DNA of 64,000 nucleotides from Ruegeria sp. HKCCD8929 (GCF_013031405.1 NZ_WPZY01000004.1:62001-126000), one strand, 5' to 3'. Positions 9,730-19,565 are shown, counted from the first letter of the stretch. Notes: a model not told the origin generated them from the sequence alone. Program-made: numbers and translations.

Positions 9730-11919
9730 TCATGTCTCATAAAAAATCCCGGCCTCCAGACCGAAGCGGAGGTATTCCTCGAGCCTGATCCGCAGGTTTG
9801 CCTCGCGCTGTGGGGCGGCCAGCAAGTGCCAGGCGCCCATCTCGCCCTCGTCCGAGGCGCCGCGGCGGATTTCGGCGGGGCTGGCCAGTCGTAGCTGGAC
9901 ATAGGCCGGGTGCGAGGCCGATTGCGCCACAAAACCGGGGCGCAGCCAGCGGGTGATCCGGGCGCGGATCAGGTTGCGCTGTGCCTGGCTGATCGGCCCG
10001 CCTGCCTCGGCCTCAGCCTCCGCCACCATCTGGTCGATGGCCAGTTGCGGCTGGCAACGGTAGCGGCGCGGCGTGATCGAGCCATCGGGCACAAAGCTGA
10101 ACCGCATGCAGCCCTGCTGACGGCGCAGCGCCTGAACCGGCGTGCCGCCGCGCGCGTGCAGGATGCTGTCAGACACCAGCGGGAAGCTGCGCGCCAGAAT
10201 GCGGCCCAGCACGGTGCAGGCGATGATGGTCAGCGAGCCCGCCGGATCGCCCTCGCCCGCCGGTCCGGCGATAGCCAACCCTTCGGCACTGTCGCGCGCG
10301 GGCACGGCGGCGGCATCGACAACGCTGTCGCGCAGCTCGGCATTGGTAGTCTGGTCCATCCGGATCGGGCCGGTGATGGCGCGGTCGATCAGCAACTCGA
10401 CGCCGGTTGTCGTCACGTTCAGGCTGACGGCACCCGGGTTTGCTGGTTGGCCTGTCTCTGTAAAGGACAGGCCGGGGATCAGCGTCAGATGGCGCAGGGT
10501 GACGGATTTGGGCGAGGCACCGTCCCCGTTGGGCGCGATCTCGAACGGCTGGCCGTCCACGACCACGCCGTCCAGCGTGATGCGGGCATTCTCTCCGCCA
10601 GAAAAGGTTAGCGCCCCTGGCGGGCGCAGCACCGGGCGCTGGCCGTTGGCGGCGCGCAGGATGACCTCGGTATCGGGTTCGGCGTCAATCGCCACCGCCT
10701 CGGCGAAGATGTCCGAGGTGGTGATCTCGACAATCCCGCCCAAGGGCAACACGTCATCGATTGCGCTCTGGATCGTTGGATGGGTCAGGGTCGGCACTGG
10801 GATCAGCGCCTGCCCCGGATCGCGGGTCAGGGTGGCGGCACGGTTGTACTGCCCGCCACCGGTACGGGCCGGGAACCCGGTACGGAAGGTGGTCCGCACC
10901 TCGCCCGTCTCGGGGTTGGGAAACGCGATTCGGCCCAGAACGGGATCAACCCGGACAAGCGCATTCGCGGGCGGTACCAGAGGGTCGCCCGCCTCGATCT
11001 CGGCCAGATCGGCGGCAGAGATCGGGTCATGCGGCGAGTGGTTCCATCCGGCGCCGTCATCCGACAGGTCACAGGCCTCGATCCGGGTGATCGGCACGCC
11101 GATGTCATCCACAAAGATCTCGAACGCCCGCCCCGGCCCGTACCAGAGCGCCGGATCGCGATCCAGCGCACGGCGTGAGATATCGCCGGGCACATGTTCC
11201 GGCCGCGAGACCGAGCTGATCGTGTCCTCGGGCTGGGGCAGGTTGACCAACTGGCGCGGTGCGCCCAGCGGATCAAACAGATAGCGGCGGCCATCCACCT
11301 GTGTGGTCGGCACGCGGATATGGTCCTTGGCGATCAGCCGCCAGAGGAACAGGCCGATATGCGGGAAATTGTGCTTGCCGCCGATGGATTTGACGCTTGG
11401 CCCTTGCCGGATCGCGCGCAGATCGGCCACGTGGCTGACCCGGTCGAAGGCATGGGTCATGGGCTCCAGATCCAGCGGATCGTGCAGGTCGGGCGCCAGA
11501 TGGTGGGCGGGGCGGATATGGTTCATGTGCTGACAGGTGGCAGTGGCCTGGAAATACTCGACCACATGCGCCGGCCAGCCGGTCACGTCGCGGGCCAGCG
11601 CCTCAAGCACCGCAGCCGTGCCCTTGCGGCGGCGATAACCGATGGTGTTGGCCACCTCGGCCCGGTTGCCCACATCCGTTCCTTCAATAGGATAGAGCGC
11701 GCGATAGCCGATGGTGCCGCCGATGTACGGGGCCGCCCAATCCTCGCAGGTTTCGATGAAGAGGTTGTCGAGCAGTTGTTCGATGTTCTCCTCGACCACC
11801 GCGCCCTCGCGGGCCAGCACCGCCATCAGTGCTTCGAGCGGTCCGCCCTCGTCCGCATCGCGCAGCCGGTGGATCGCGGGCAGCAGATGATAGAGCGCCT
11901 GAGGCGTGATCCGGTTCAT
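9730..11919 (-). CDS. Tail protein I-like protein with beta-helix insert
   Basis: The protein has 729 residues. The first 150 (ALYHLLPAIHRLRD, then an EENIEQLLDNLFIETCEDW stretch) resemble phage P2 tail protein I and related wedge/fibre-adaptor proteins. Residues about 370-580 contain beta-helix-like rungs (IQSAIDDVLPLGGIVEI, ENARITLDGVVVDG). The C-terminal 130 residues carry a helical segment. In P2-like tails, protein I links baseplate protein J to the fibre, so this protein probably joins the baseplate proteins to the giant DUF6519 fibre. Its start overlaps the stop of the previous baseplate gene by 4 bases (ATGA), so translation is probably coupled. Confidence 0.7.
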   Translation of the reverse strand: MNRITPQALYHLLPAIHRLRDADEGGPLEALMAVLAREGAVVEENIEQLLDNLFIETCEDWAAPYIGGTIGYRALYPIEGTDVGNRAEVANTIGYRRRKGTAAVLEALARDVTGWPAHVVEYFQATATCQHMNHIRPAHHLAPDLHDPLDLEPMTHAFDRVSHVADLRAIRQGPSVKSIGGKHNFPHIGLFLWRLIAKDHIRVPTTQVDGRRYLFDPLGAPRQLVNLPQPEDTISSVSRPEHVPGDISRRALDRDPALWYGPGRAFEIFVDDIGVPITRIEACDLSDDGAGWNHSPHDPISAADLAEIEAGDPLVPPANALVRVDPVLGRIAFPNPETGEVRTTFRTGFPARTGGGQYNRAATLTRDPGQALIPVPTLTHPTIQSAIDDVLPLGGIVEITTSDIFAEAVAIDAEPDTEVILRAANGQRPVLRPPGALTFSGGENARITLDGVVVDGQPFEIAPNGDGASPKSVTLRHLTLIPGLSFTETGQPANPGAVSLNVTTTGVELLIDRAITGPIRMDQTTNAELRDSVVDAAAVPARDSAEGLAIAGPAGEGDPAGSLTIIACTVLGRILARSFPLVSDSILHARGGTPVQALRRQQGCMRFSFVPDGSITPRRYRCQPQLAIDQMVAEAEAEAGGPISQAQRNLIRARITRWLRPGFVAQSASHPAYVQLRLASPAEIRRGASDEGEMGAWHLLAAPQREANLRIRLEEYLRFGLEAGIFYET

Positions 11920-14714
11920 GACATCACCTCCAGCTTGGTCAGCGGGCCGGGATCGAGCGTCAGGATTTCGGCGGGCAGCAGTGTGCCGTCGGCTCCCAAC
12001 CGCCCGGTCTGTGAGATCAGCCTTGCATGTGCGATGGCCGCCATCTGCGGTGGCACAGTACGGGACAGCCGGTCGATATCGACGGCATTGACGCCTTCGA
12101 CCTCATGCGCGGCTGCAGCCACCTCGGACAGGCTGAGGAACGTACCGAAATCGCGATTCTCGAAGGAAAACGCCTGCCGCAGATGCATCTCGGTCGCGGC
12201 CAGAACGGTGTCGGTATCATGGGCCTCATCGACGGCAACCCGCAGGCCTAGACGGAAGGTTGCGGGTTGGTAAGACAGCAGATCGACCCCCACCAGCGGA
12301 TCGCCCAAGCGGCGAAAGGCCAGAAGCAGGTTGTCATAGGTGGTGGTCTTGGGCAGCACCTCGGCCCCGTCATCGCCAGCCACGGTCACCACGATGCGCC
12401 GCTCCTGCCCTTGCCAGACCCACCGCGCCTCGGCCTTGGCAATGCCGGGAAAGCCCAGCGCGAAATCGCGGTAATCGGTCAGCGACACCACCCGGCCTAG
12501 GGTCAGCGTGTGGATCGGCGCATTGCGGCGGGCGTCCTCGGGAGCCTCGGCATTAGCGCCACCGGTTGCCGGAACCGGGTTTTCCACCTCTTTCATGCCC
12601 AGAGGCCGGTCGAGCGGCAGGCTCAACTGCCCCGTCCGCAGGTTTCCGACAGCTCCCAGCCCGCGCGAATGTTCAGCCACGATATTGTCGCGCCCGGCAG
12701 GCGGCCGCGCGCCCGAGATGCCGTCGCCGAATTCGACCACCGTTTCGCCAGCATCGGTCAGCGAGGTCTTGTAGACCCGCGCGCCCGGGCCGCGCTGATA
12801 GAGATCGGATACCTCCGCCCACTCGACCCCGTCGATGCGCACGCTCAGCGTGCTCTCCACCCCGCTTTCGGTGGGTGCCAGCCGATGTGTGACCGGCGCC
12901 TGCTTCAGCAGGAATTTCTGGAAAGGCACCGACGGATCGCCATGGCCCAGGATTTCCGTCACCCCCTCGCCGTGGGCGGCGCGGGCGACGTTGGCATGGA
13001 TGATCAGGCTGTGACGGTCGAACGCCGCACCAAGCGGCTGGGCCAGTTCCAGCCGCGACCGACGTGCGCTCAGCGCGGTGACGCTATCCAGCCCGGCGGG
13101 CACCGCCACCACCTCGGCTTCTTCCGGCGCTCGAACCACACGGAACTGGCTTGGCAACTCGGTCATTGTCCCAACAAATCCAGCCAAGTCCTGCACCCGG
13201 AACAGGCTGGTTGAGCCCAGCGGTACCGGCTTGTCCAGCAGCACCAGCACCTGCCCCCGGGTGATCGTGCGATCCGGGCCTTCGTTGGGCTCGAGCGTGC
13301 CGGTCAGCCCCCGAAACTCCAGATGCGCGCGCTTGCCGCGGAAGATCAGCCTGCGCCCCTCTGGCAGATCCTGAGCACTGGTATCCAGGTCGATCTGATG
13401 GCCCGCCACCCACTGCTCAAGCGGCACGTCGGTAAAGGCAAGCTCTTCGCTGGCGCCGTAGACCGCACAGCCGCGATAATCGTCGCCCTCGAACAGGTCC
13501 GACCGATGCGAGGTGTCCAGCAGCAGGCGTGAGGCCTTGCCGCTGATCGCGTAAGCCGCCCGCGAATCCTCAAGCGCGGTTTCGATGCGGTAGATCTGGT
13601 TGGCGCCCGCGGCGCGGCGGATGACGATCCAGCTGTCCTCAACAAAGCTCTTGTAGACATTGTCCAGATGAATGCGGTCCGAGGCTTCGAACTCGAACAC
13701 CCAATCACCCGGATCGGTGTCGGTTCCGCTGATCGGCGAAGGCGAGTTGGAGGGCGGGCTCTGACCGTCAAACCCGAACGCTGCACGCTGATTTAAGGTC
13801 AGCACCACCGGATGCGGCGCGTTGAAGCCAAAGAACGAGGCCCGCTCGCGCAGGTGATAAAGCCGCAAAGCCGGATCGGTGGCCGAGCTTGCGGGGGCTA
13901 TGTTGCTCAACCCGCCCGCCCAGGTGATCCTTGTGCGCGTACCGTCCTGTGCCGGTTCCACCGACAGGACATGGCGCAGATTCCAGCGGCCGGATTCCAC
14001 ATCGAAACCGCTGAAATCCTGGTCCCAACGCTCGCGGTCGACAAAGACGATGGCGTCCCCGACGGCCAAATTGGGTGTGCCCGCAAGCCACGCCTCGGTG
14101 GCACCATTCGCGGGTAGAATATTGCGGCTCCGCTGCGGACGCAGGGCATTCCAGGCGACGCGGGTGTCCAGCGGTTCGAGCGTTTCGAACACCTGCGCCT
14201 CTTCGCCCGGGCCGGGCTGGGACTGGACCCGAGTGCCGGGCGGCACTTCCAACTCGGCCACATCCGGCTCGGCGCCCGGCGGGTCCTCCATCAGGATCAC
14301 CAGATCGGTCTCTGCCGCCGCCCCGGGATGGAGGCGGTAGCCGATCAGCCGGGCCAGTTCCTCAATCGACAGCCGCTCTGTCGCGGTGCCCATATAAGCC
14401 TCGTTCGCCAACCGCTCTTGATAGAAGGTCAGCACATCGCAGGCCGAAGCCCAGGCGTCGATCAGCGCAATCGAGAAATCGTCATCCGCCCGCGTCCGCA
14501 GCCGTGCCAGCGCCGGATGCGCGGCCGAGGCCAGCCCGGTGAGCATCGACGCCTTGAACCGCGCATGGTCGCCCGCGCGGAAGGCGATGGCCGACAGGTT
14601 GGGCCGGTTGGCGGTGTCGCGCACGGTCGACAGCGACGTGCCCTCGCAGCAGCCGCAGATATCGGCGGTGGCGCCTTCGTCGGGGTGGCCGACGAGGATG
14701 GGTCCGTCCGTCAT
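11916..14714 (-). CDS. Putative baseplate assembly protein (Afp12/J-like), second copy
   Basis: The protein has 932 residues and is probably a baseplate wedge component of the eCIS, comparable in size to Afp12. An N-terminal segment with CGCCEG is followed by ALIDAWASACDVLTFYQERLANEAYM (about 84-109), a hallmark of the 'putative baseplate assembly protein' family. The C-terminal half has baseplate J-like features: RGLGAVGNLRTG, VPATGGANAEAPEDARRNAP and a DYRDFALGFPGIAKAEA strand-helix pattern. It shares this layout with its upstream neighbour, which suggests an ancient duplication or a heteromeric wedge. It starts with an ATGA overlap on that neighbour. Confidence 0.8.
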   Translation of the reverse strand: MTDGPILVGHPDEGATADICGCCEGTSLSTVRDTANRPNLSAIAFRAGDHARFKASMLTGLASAAHPALARLRTRADDDFSIALIDAWASACDVLTFYQERLANEAYMGTATERLSIEELARLIGYRLHPGAAAETDLVILMEDPPGAEPDVAELEVPPGTRVQSQPGPGEEAQVFETLEPLDTRVAWNALRPQRSRNILPANGATEAWLAGTPNLAVGDAIVFVDRERWDQDFSGFDVESGRWNLRHVLSVEPAQDGTRTRITWAGGLSNIAPASSATDPALRLYHLRERASFFGFNAPHPVVLTLNQRAAFGFDGQSPPSNSPSPISGTDTDPGDWVFEFEASDRIHLDNVYKSFVEDSWIVIRRAAGANQIYRIETALEDSRAAYAISGKASRLLLDTSHRSDLFEGDDYRGCAVYGASEELAFTDVPLEQWVAGHQIDLDTSAQDLPEGRRLIFRGKRAHLEFRGLTGTLEPNEGPDRTITRGQVLVLLDKPVPLGSTSLFRVQDLAGFVGTMTELPSQFRVVRAPEEAEVVAVPAGLDSVTALSARRSRLELAQPLGAAFDRHSLIIHANVARAAHGEGVTEILGHGDPSVPFQKFLLKQAPVTHRLAPTESGVESTLSVRIDGVEWAEVSDLYQRGPGARVYKTSLTDAGETVVEFGDGISGARPPAGRDNIVAEHSRGLGAVGNLRTGQLSLPLDRPLGMKEVENPVPATGGANAEAPEDARRNAPIHTLTLGRVVSLTDYRDFALGFPGIAKAEARWVWQGQERRIVVTVAGDDGAEVLPKTTTYDNLLLAFRRLGDPLVGVDLLSYQPATFRLGLRVAVDEAHDTDTVLAATEMHLRQAFSFENRDFGTFLSLSEVAAAAHEVEGVNAVDIDRLSRTVPPQMAAIAHARLISQTGRLGADGTLLPAEILTLDPGPLTKLEVMS

Positions 14715-17233
14715 TTTCCACCTCCCATCTCAATTTCCAGCGCGCCGCGCTCGGGGAAGTTCGGATCGTTCTCAAGCTGCGCGATCTCAAGCCGCCCAAA
14801 GGTCAGCTCGCCATCGTCCAGCGCCTGCGTCCGGGTCGAGCCCCGCCGCCGGAAATGCTTTGCCTTGACCGAGGCGACGCCCTCAACCGCCATGACATGC
14901 GCATAGATCGCCGACAGGTAGACCGGCGTGCCGAAGGTGAAGTTGTCGGGGTGGAAGAACCCGGTCGAGCCATCGGGGCTGCGCGTCGCCGACAGCGCCC
15001 GCAGCACTGCCTGCCGCACCTGCGCGCGGAAATGGTCGGGATGGGCGCAGATAAAAAGGGCGATCTCAAGCGGCACGAAACGCGGACCGTCTACTTCAAG
15101 ATCGTAACCGGCCATGCGCAGGGCGTTCAGTTCTTCGCGCAGTTCGGCCTCGAATTCGGGCGTGATCGGGCGGTTGCCGAAACGATCCACGGTGACGAAC
15201 ACGGTATGCCCGTGCCCGTTCCAGCGGAAGGTCGCCACGGCGCGTTGCACGTCGCGGTGACGGCGGGCCATCTCGGCGTAATCCTCGGGCGTCACCGCGC
15301 GTTCCTGACGGCGATAGGCATAGGGAGCGGCCTGCCGCGCCTCTTCCACCGTCTCGCGGTCCATTCCGCCAGTGGCCGGGATCGGATTGCGCACGCCGGT
15401 AATCTGGCTGACGCCGGTGATCACGTGGCTTAGCGCGTCCGAGCCCACATTGCCCGCCCGCCCATTGCCGACCCGGTAGGTTGCCGCAAAGGGCGTGCCT
15501 GCTACCGGACGGCGGCCATTCTGGTTGTCGCCAAAGCGCAGATGAGCCGAGGCGTCGGCCTCGGTCTCGACCACGAAATGGGTCTGTTCGGGTAGCGATT
15601 GGAGAAGATCGGGCTGCGCCTGCCAATCCTCGGTTGCGGGCGGCATGCCCGAAGCCAGCCAGACCGCAGGCCGCCGCCCCGCCGGCGGCAGATCGGTGGC
15701 GGCAAAGGCCGAGGGCGCGTCGGGGTCGAAGGCGGCGACCTGCGACACCGGGCCTTCGGCCAGCCGGGGCCGGTAGCGCGGCGGCACATTGCGCGGCTCG
15801 GGCCGGTCGCAGGGATCGTGCGAGGCATCGGCCACCAGTTGCAGATGCGGCGCAGGCACGGCGCCCAGATCCTCATCCGCGATGGTCATGCCGTGATCGG
15901 CCAGCACCACATTGCCCAGCACATGCGAGACCTCGCGCTGCAGCCCGCCGCCCGCCGCCTCGTCCAGCTCGCTGGAGATGCAGACCGGGAAGGGCAGCGC
16001 ATCCTCCTCGGCCCAGCGGATTTCGGTGATCGGCGCGCCTTCGAGGTCGTCGGTCAGCCCCGCCTGCACCGCCGTCAGACGCACCGCATGGCGGGCCGAG
16101 GGGTCGGCATCGGCAGCGCGCCCGGTGCGCGGGCCCAACCGTTCCTCGAAGATCAGGATGTCGCCGACGGCCAAATCGGGGAAATCGCCCGCCAGCGTGG
16201 CGCGCGTGGCGCCCTTGGGCAGGCAGCATTCGGCGTCGGACCATTCGTAGAAGTTCATCGCGTTATGTGCGGCGAACAGGTCCTTGTCGTGCAGCGTTTC
16301 AAACACCAGCGGCGACAGGTTCAGCGCATCGCGTTCCTCATCACTGGCAAGCGCGATCACCGGGTCATAGCCGATCAGCCGGGTCAGAACCCTCGTCCGC
16401 GCAGGCAATGTCACGTCGTCGTCGGTATCCAGATGCACCCAGACCCGCGCATTGGCGCCGTCATGCATCCGGTAATCCACCAGCCGCACATGGCGGCGCA
16501 CAGATGAGCGGCGGCGGGCAGTGGCCAGATAGGCCTCGGTCGCCACCGCATCCTGCGCATAGGACAGCCGGTCGGCGGTATAGGCCAACGCCTCGACCAG
16601 GGTGATGCCGAGATCGGCGGGGCTGCGTTCGCGCCAGTCGGGCATGATCTGCGCCATCCGCCCCAGCATCAGGCGGCGGAAGCTGGTGTAATCCTTGGCC
16701 AGATAGCTGAGTGCGGGTTGCTCGGGCGGCTCTTCCGGGCAAACGATTTTGGGCGCGCAGTCGAAATCCGTGGGGCATTCGACCTTGAATGAGAACGCGA
16801 CCTCGGACAGCACCCGGTCGATGCTTGCAGGCGGCGACAGATCGCCGGGGCTCGCCACCAGCCGCAGCCGGTACTTGGCGTGATCGCCGCTGGACGAGGT
16901 GCGCAGCACCAGTACCTGACCGGGATCGGGCAGACCCGCCAGCCAGGCGATCAGGCCGGGCTCGGCCAGAGTAGCGTCAGGTGCATCGGCGCGGGTGACC
17001 CATTCCAGTTCGACATTTGTGATGCGCTCGCCGCCGGTCAGTTCGAAATTCTCCAGCGTCAGCGCGGGCGCGGTATCGAGGAAGCGCAGCAGCAGCGTGC
17101 TCTGCGCGGGCGTGTCGGCGGGGGCCTCACGGTCAAGCACCTCAAGGAAGTCGATGCCGTTGATCGCCATGCCGTCAGCGATGGCCTGCAACACGCGCTC
17201 ACGTCTTCGGGGGTCGCAGCAGTGATAGATCAT
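14711..17233 (-). CDS. Putative baseplate assembly protein (Afp11/J-like), first copy
   Basis: The protein has 840 residues. The centre contains the family signature YTSFRRLMLGRM and an ITLVEALAYTADRLSYAQDAVATEAYL segment (roughly 180-235). A J-like C-terminal part follows, with VPATGGMDRETVEEARQAAP and an EDYAEMARRHRDVQRAVATF motif. Proteins of this type form the wedge layer of contractile tail baseplates and connect gp25 and the spike to the sheath. The gene is flanked by gp25 upstream and its sister protein downstream, both with ATGA overlaps, as expected for a baseplate operon. No frameshift or missing segment is visible. Confidence 0.8.
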   Translation of the reverse strand: MIYHCCDPRRRERVLQAIADGMAINGIDFLEVLDREAPADTPAQSTLLLRFLDTAPALTLENFELTGGERITNVELEWVTRADAPDATLAEPGLIAWLAGLPDPGQVLVLRTSSSGDHAKYRLRLVASPGDLSPPASIDRVLSEVAFSFKVECPTDFDCAPKIVCPEEPPEQPALSYLAKDYTSFRRLMLGRMAQIMPDWRERSPADLGITLVEALAYTADRLSYAQDAVATEAYLATARRRSSVRRHVRLVDYRMHDGANARVWVHLDTDDDVTLPARTRVLTRLIGYDPVIALASDEERDALNLSPLVFETLHDKDLFAAHNAMNFYEWSDAECCLPKGATRATLAGDFPDLAVGDILIFEERLGPRTGRAADADPSARHAVRLTAVQAGLTDDLEGAPITEIRWAEEDALPFPVCISSELDEAAGGGLQREVSHVLGNVVLADHGMTIADEDLGAVPAPHLQLVADASHDPCDRPEPRNVPPRYRPRLAEGPVSQVAAFDPDAPSAFAATDLPPAGRRPAVWLASGMPPATEDWQAQPDLLQSLPEQTHFVVETEADASAHLRFGDNQNGRRPVAGTPFAATYRVGNGRAGNVGSDALSHVITGVSQITGVRNPIPATGGMDRETVEEARQAAPYAYRRQERAVTPEDYAEMARRHRDVQRAVATFRWNGHGHTVFVTVDRFGNRPITPEFEAELREELNALRMAGYDLEVDGPRFVPLEIALFICAHPDHFRAQVRQAVLRALSATRSPDGSTGFFHPDNFTFGTPVYLSAIYAHVMAVEGVASVKAKHFRRRGSTRTQALDDGELTFGRLEIAQLENDPNFPERGALEIEMGGGK

Positions 17234-17592
17234 GCGCCGTCTCCCATCGTAAAGCTGGCCGTGTCCTCGGCTCCGGTGGTCAGGATGCGGTAGGCGATGG
17301 TGATGGTGATCGTGGCGTCATGGGCCTGCGCCGAGATGTCCTGCACCTCGATCCTGCGGCCCAGATGCTGTTGCAGAGCGCCACGGATCATGAACTCGGT
17401 GGTCGCCACCTGCTCAGCGCTGACCGGCGCAAAGAGCAGCTGGTAGATACCCGCACCGAACTCGGGGCGGTTCACCCGCTCGCCGGGATTGGTGAACAGG
17501 ATCTGTTCGATCAGGTCGCGGATATGGTCGGCCTCGGTTGTCTCGGCTGTCCGGTCACGCCCGTCGAAGTGATATGGGAAATCAACCTGCAT
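17230..17592 (-). CDS. GPW/gp25 family baseplate protein
   Basis: The protein has 120 residues, the usual size. The family core is clear: DLIEQILFTNPGERVNRPEFG (split here as DLIEQILFTNPGE and RVNRPEFG, near residues 27-47), followed by a GIYQLLFAP turn and a beta-rich C-terminus. gp25/TssE-like proteins sit at the base of the sheath and start sheath polymerisation. The copy here belongs to the eCIS by context, not to the T6SS, whose own TssE is not in the window. It overlaps the next baseplate gene by 4 bases and starts 3 bases after the PAAR-like gene. Confidence 0.9.
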   Translation of the reverse strand: MQVDFPYHFDGRDRTAETTEADHIRDLIEQILFTNPGERVNRPEFGAGIYQLLFAPVSAEQVATTEFMIRGALQQHLGRRIEVQDISAQAHDATITITIAYRILTTGAEDTASFTMGDGA

Positions 17593-17595
17593 CGC

Positions 17596-17916
17596 CTACA
17601 TCCCAACCACCCGCGTCTGCGCCTGCACCGGGATCAGCGGCGTGCCGGTGGGCGAACAGATCGAGGTCGAGGACATCAGCACCGCAGGCGCCCCGTCGAT
17701 TAGCACCCGCGTCGCCGCAACCACATAGTTGGCGGTCACGCAGGGCCCGTTGCCGCCCGGCGGCACGAACCCGCACCCCGCCACGGTCCAGGGCGAAGTC
17801 TGCGCCACGGCAGGCTGGCCGCCCACCAGAACCCGAGCCGAGGGAGACACCGGCAGCGCCTGCCCGCCGTGCGAGCAGGTGACGCTTGCGCCTAAGTGCA
17901 GGATGGGGCCACTCAT
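17596..17916 (-). CDS. PAAR-like spike-tip protein
   Basis: The protein has 106 residues. It begins SGPILHLGASVTCSHGG and contains several short hydrophobic/Gly turns (VLVGGQPAVAQ, VLIDGAPAVLMSS) and spaced Cys (13, 48, 58, 86) plus His residues that could hold a metal ion. This resembles PAAR or DUF4280-type proteins, which cap the spike of contractile injection machines. It lies directly after the spike gene (12-base gap) and before gp25, exactly where the tip gene is expected. The metal-binding assignment is inferred from the spacing of Cys/His residues. Confidence 0.75.
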   Translation of the reverse strand: MSGPILHLGASVTCSHGGQALPVSPSARVLVGGQPAVAQTSPWTVAGCGFVPPGGNGPCVTANYVVAATRVLIDGAPAVLMSSTSICSPTGTPLIPVQAQTRVVGM

Positions 17917-17928
17917 CTCCGTTCCTCC

Positions 17929-18438
17929 CTAAATCACTGTCAGGGCGCCGTTGTTCACGGTCACCGTCGGGCCGGTCATGATGATCGAGGCGCCGCGCCC
18001 GTTCTGGATGTAGATGCCGGTATCGTTGACGATCAGCGACGCGCCGGCGGCGGTCTTCAGCACGATCCCTCCGGTTGGGCCCGGCAGGTCGGTCACCGTA
18101 ATGCCGTTCTGCAAAAGCGTCTGGATGGTGACCGCGCTGACCGCAGGCGGGGTCAGCTGGTGCAGCGCCGGAACCTCGGCCGCCGAGCCATAGAAACATC
18201 CGGTCCAGATCGGGTAGTCGGGATCGCCGCGTTCGAACTCGATCCAGACCCCGGCACCGATGGGGGGTACGCTGATCGCCCCGGCAGCGGGCCCGGCCAT
18301 CGGGAAACACGGCATACACCACGACGTCAGTGCCACCTGGCTGACGTCCGGCACGATGGCCTGAATGCGCCCGGTCAGCATCGGGTCCACATTGTTGACC
18401 ACCGTTCCGCGGTATTTTCCCAGATAGCGTTCCGTCAT
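17929..18438 (-). CDS. Spike protein, baseplate assembly protein V / gp5 OB-fold type
   Basis: The protein has 169 residues. An OB-fold-like N-terminal half includes GRIQAIVPDV and the well-known IGAGVWIEFERGDPDYPIWTGCFYG pattern shared by gpV, gp5 and VgrG (near 65-90, quoted as IGAGVWIEFERGD and PIWTGCFYG). The C-terminal 70 residues have short rungs (ASLIVNDTGIYIQNG) suited to a trimeric beta-helix needle. Together with the hub gene upstream it forms a split VgrG, as Afp8 does in one chain. It overlaps the hub gene by 4 bases (ATGA). Confidence 0.88.
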   Translation of the reverse strand: MTERYLGKYRGTVVNNVDPMLTGRIQAIVPDVSQVALTSWCMPCFPMAGPAAGAISVPPIGAGVWIEFERGDPDYPIWTGCFYGSAAEVPALHQLTPPAVSAVTIQTLLQNGITVTDLPGPTGGIVLKTAAGASLIVNDTGIYIQNGRGASIIMTGPTVTVNNGALTVI

Positions 18439-19565
18439 GCGGGTATCGACGCACGGGCCGGCAGCAGCCCGCTCCTTTTGAGGGTAAAACTCTGCTTGTA
18501 CTGACCGCGCGACAGCTCATGACTGACCGTGTCGACATAGTGCACGCCGTTAAAGGGCTGCCCCGCCCCGCGCACGCCGACCAGAGACCGCGCCCGCAGC
18601 ACCCGGCCATAGCGCAGCACGTCCAGCGAGCCCGAGCCGCTGACCGCGTTCTGCGTCTGCGCCGCCCGGGCAAAGCCGCGGGCCAGCGCCTGGATCGGGT
18701 TGAGCCGTGCGGTATCGCGCAGCCGGGTGATCTTGGGCGGGATTGGCGGCACCGCCCCCAGCGGTGGCATGAACGGCACCTGCCCGGGGATCGGCACCGG
18801 GATCGGCGCCTTGGTCAGCGCGTTGTGGATATAGACGATGGGGATCTCGGACTCTTCCTTGTCGAAGCTGAAACTCAGGCTCTCGCAATTGTCCGAGGAC
18901 CCGCTGTCCACCGTCAGCGCGGGCTGCACGTCGCCCATGCGGATATCCGGGCCCCAGTAGGCAAAGGACGTGGCAGGCGCCGGGCCGGGCTTCATGAAGA
19001 ACGTGTATCCCGCATCGCGGGCCAGCGCCCGGACATAGGCCAGATCGGTGTCCTGATGGCGCGGGATCACCTCGGTCGGCAGCGGCGGGCCTTCGAGGCT
19101 CGGGATCACCTGTGGAATGATGCCCAGCCAGGCGTATTTGGCGAGGACCAGCGCCACACGCGCCTCGGGCGGCATCGCCGGATAGGGGATCAGGCCCGAG
19201 AAGTCGATCACCTCCATCGCCGCCGTCAGGTCCTTGCCCTTCACCGACAGCCGCGCCGGATCGCCGCCCGAACCGGGTTGCAGGTCGGTCTTGGTCACCA
19301 CTCCGTTGATCAGCGAGGTCGCCTGCCCGCCGATGGTCGCCACCAGCGCTACCCGCAGGATCGGCAGGGCCGAACCACCGGACAGCAGAAAGATCGTGTT
19401 CAGCGGCGAGTCCTTGTCGGCCGAAAAGATCAGCTCGAATCCCGACTGGGTCTCGCCCGAATTCTCCTCGACCCGCACGGTCTCAAGCGCCTCGATCACC
19501 TCACGCGGGGCGGGGATCGGCACGCCAGGGCCGAAGAGCAGCGATATGTCGACGCCCTGGATCAT
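18435..19565 (-). CDS. Phage late control D family hub protein
   Basis: The protein has 376 residues. It has the gpD/gp27-like pattern: an early LETVRVEENSGETQSGFEL strand pair (given here as LETVRVEEN and SGFELIFSA), a LSVKGKDLTAAME segment, and TDLAYVRALARDAGYTFF, the typical 'FL...LA...GY' region of hub proteins. The hub forms the trimeric base on which the spike sits and connects to the inner tube. The gene order LysM-hub-spike-PAAR-gp25 matches eCIS and myophage tails. It overlaps both neighbours by 4 bases, so hub and spike are probably made in matched amounts. Confidence 0.85.
   Translation of the reverse strand: MIQGVDISLLFGPGVPIPAPREVIEALETVRVEENSGETQSGFELIFSADKDSPLNTIFLLSGGSALPILRVALVATIGGQATSLINGVVTKTDLQPGSGGDPARLSVKGKDLTAAMEVIDFSGLIPYPAMPPEARVALVLAKYAWLGIIPQVIPSLEGPPLPTEVIPRHQDTDLAYVRALARDAGYTFFMKPGPAPATSFAYWGPDIRMGDVQPALTVDSGSSDNCESLSFSFDKEESEIPIVYIHNALTKAPIPVPIPGQVPFMPPLGAVPPIPPKITRLRDTARLNPIQALARGFARAAQTQNAVSGSGSLDVLRYGRVLRARSLVGVRGAGQPFNGVHYVDTVSHELSRGQYKQSFTLKRSGLLPARASIPA

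Noticed and set aside
7900..9894. 664-codon plus-strand open frame
   Set aside because: It is antisense to the DUF6519 fibre gene and the end of the tail-I gene, with Arg/Pro/His-rich low-quality composition typical of shadow frames in GC-rich DNA.
17230..17592. gp25 protein considered as the missing TssE
   Set aside because: It is embedded in the eCIS baseplate operon with ATGA overlaps and has no link to the T6SS operon.
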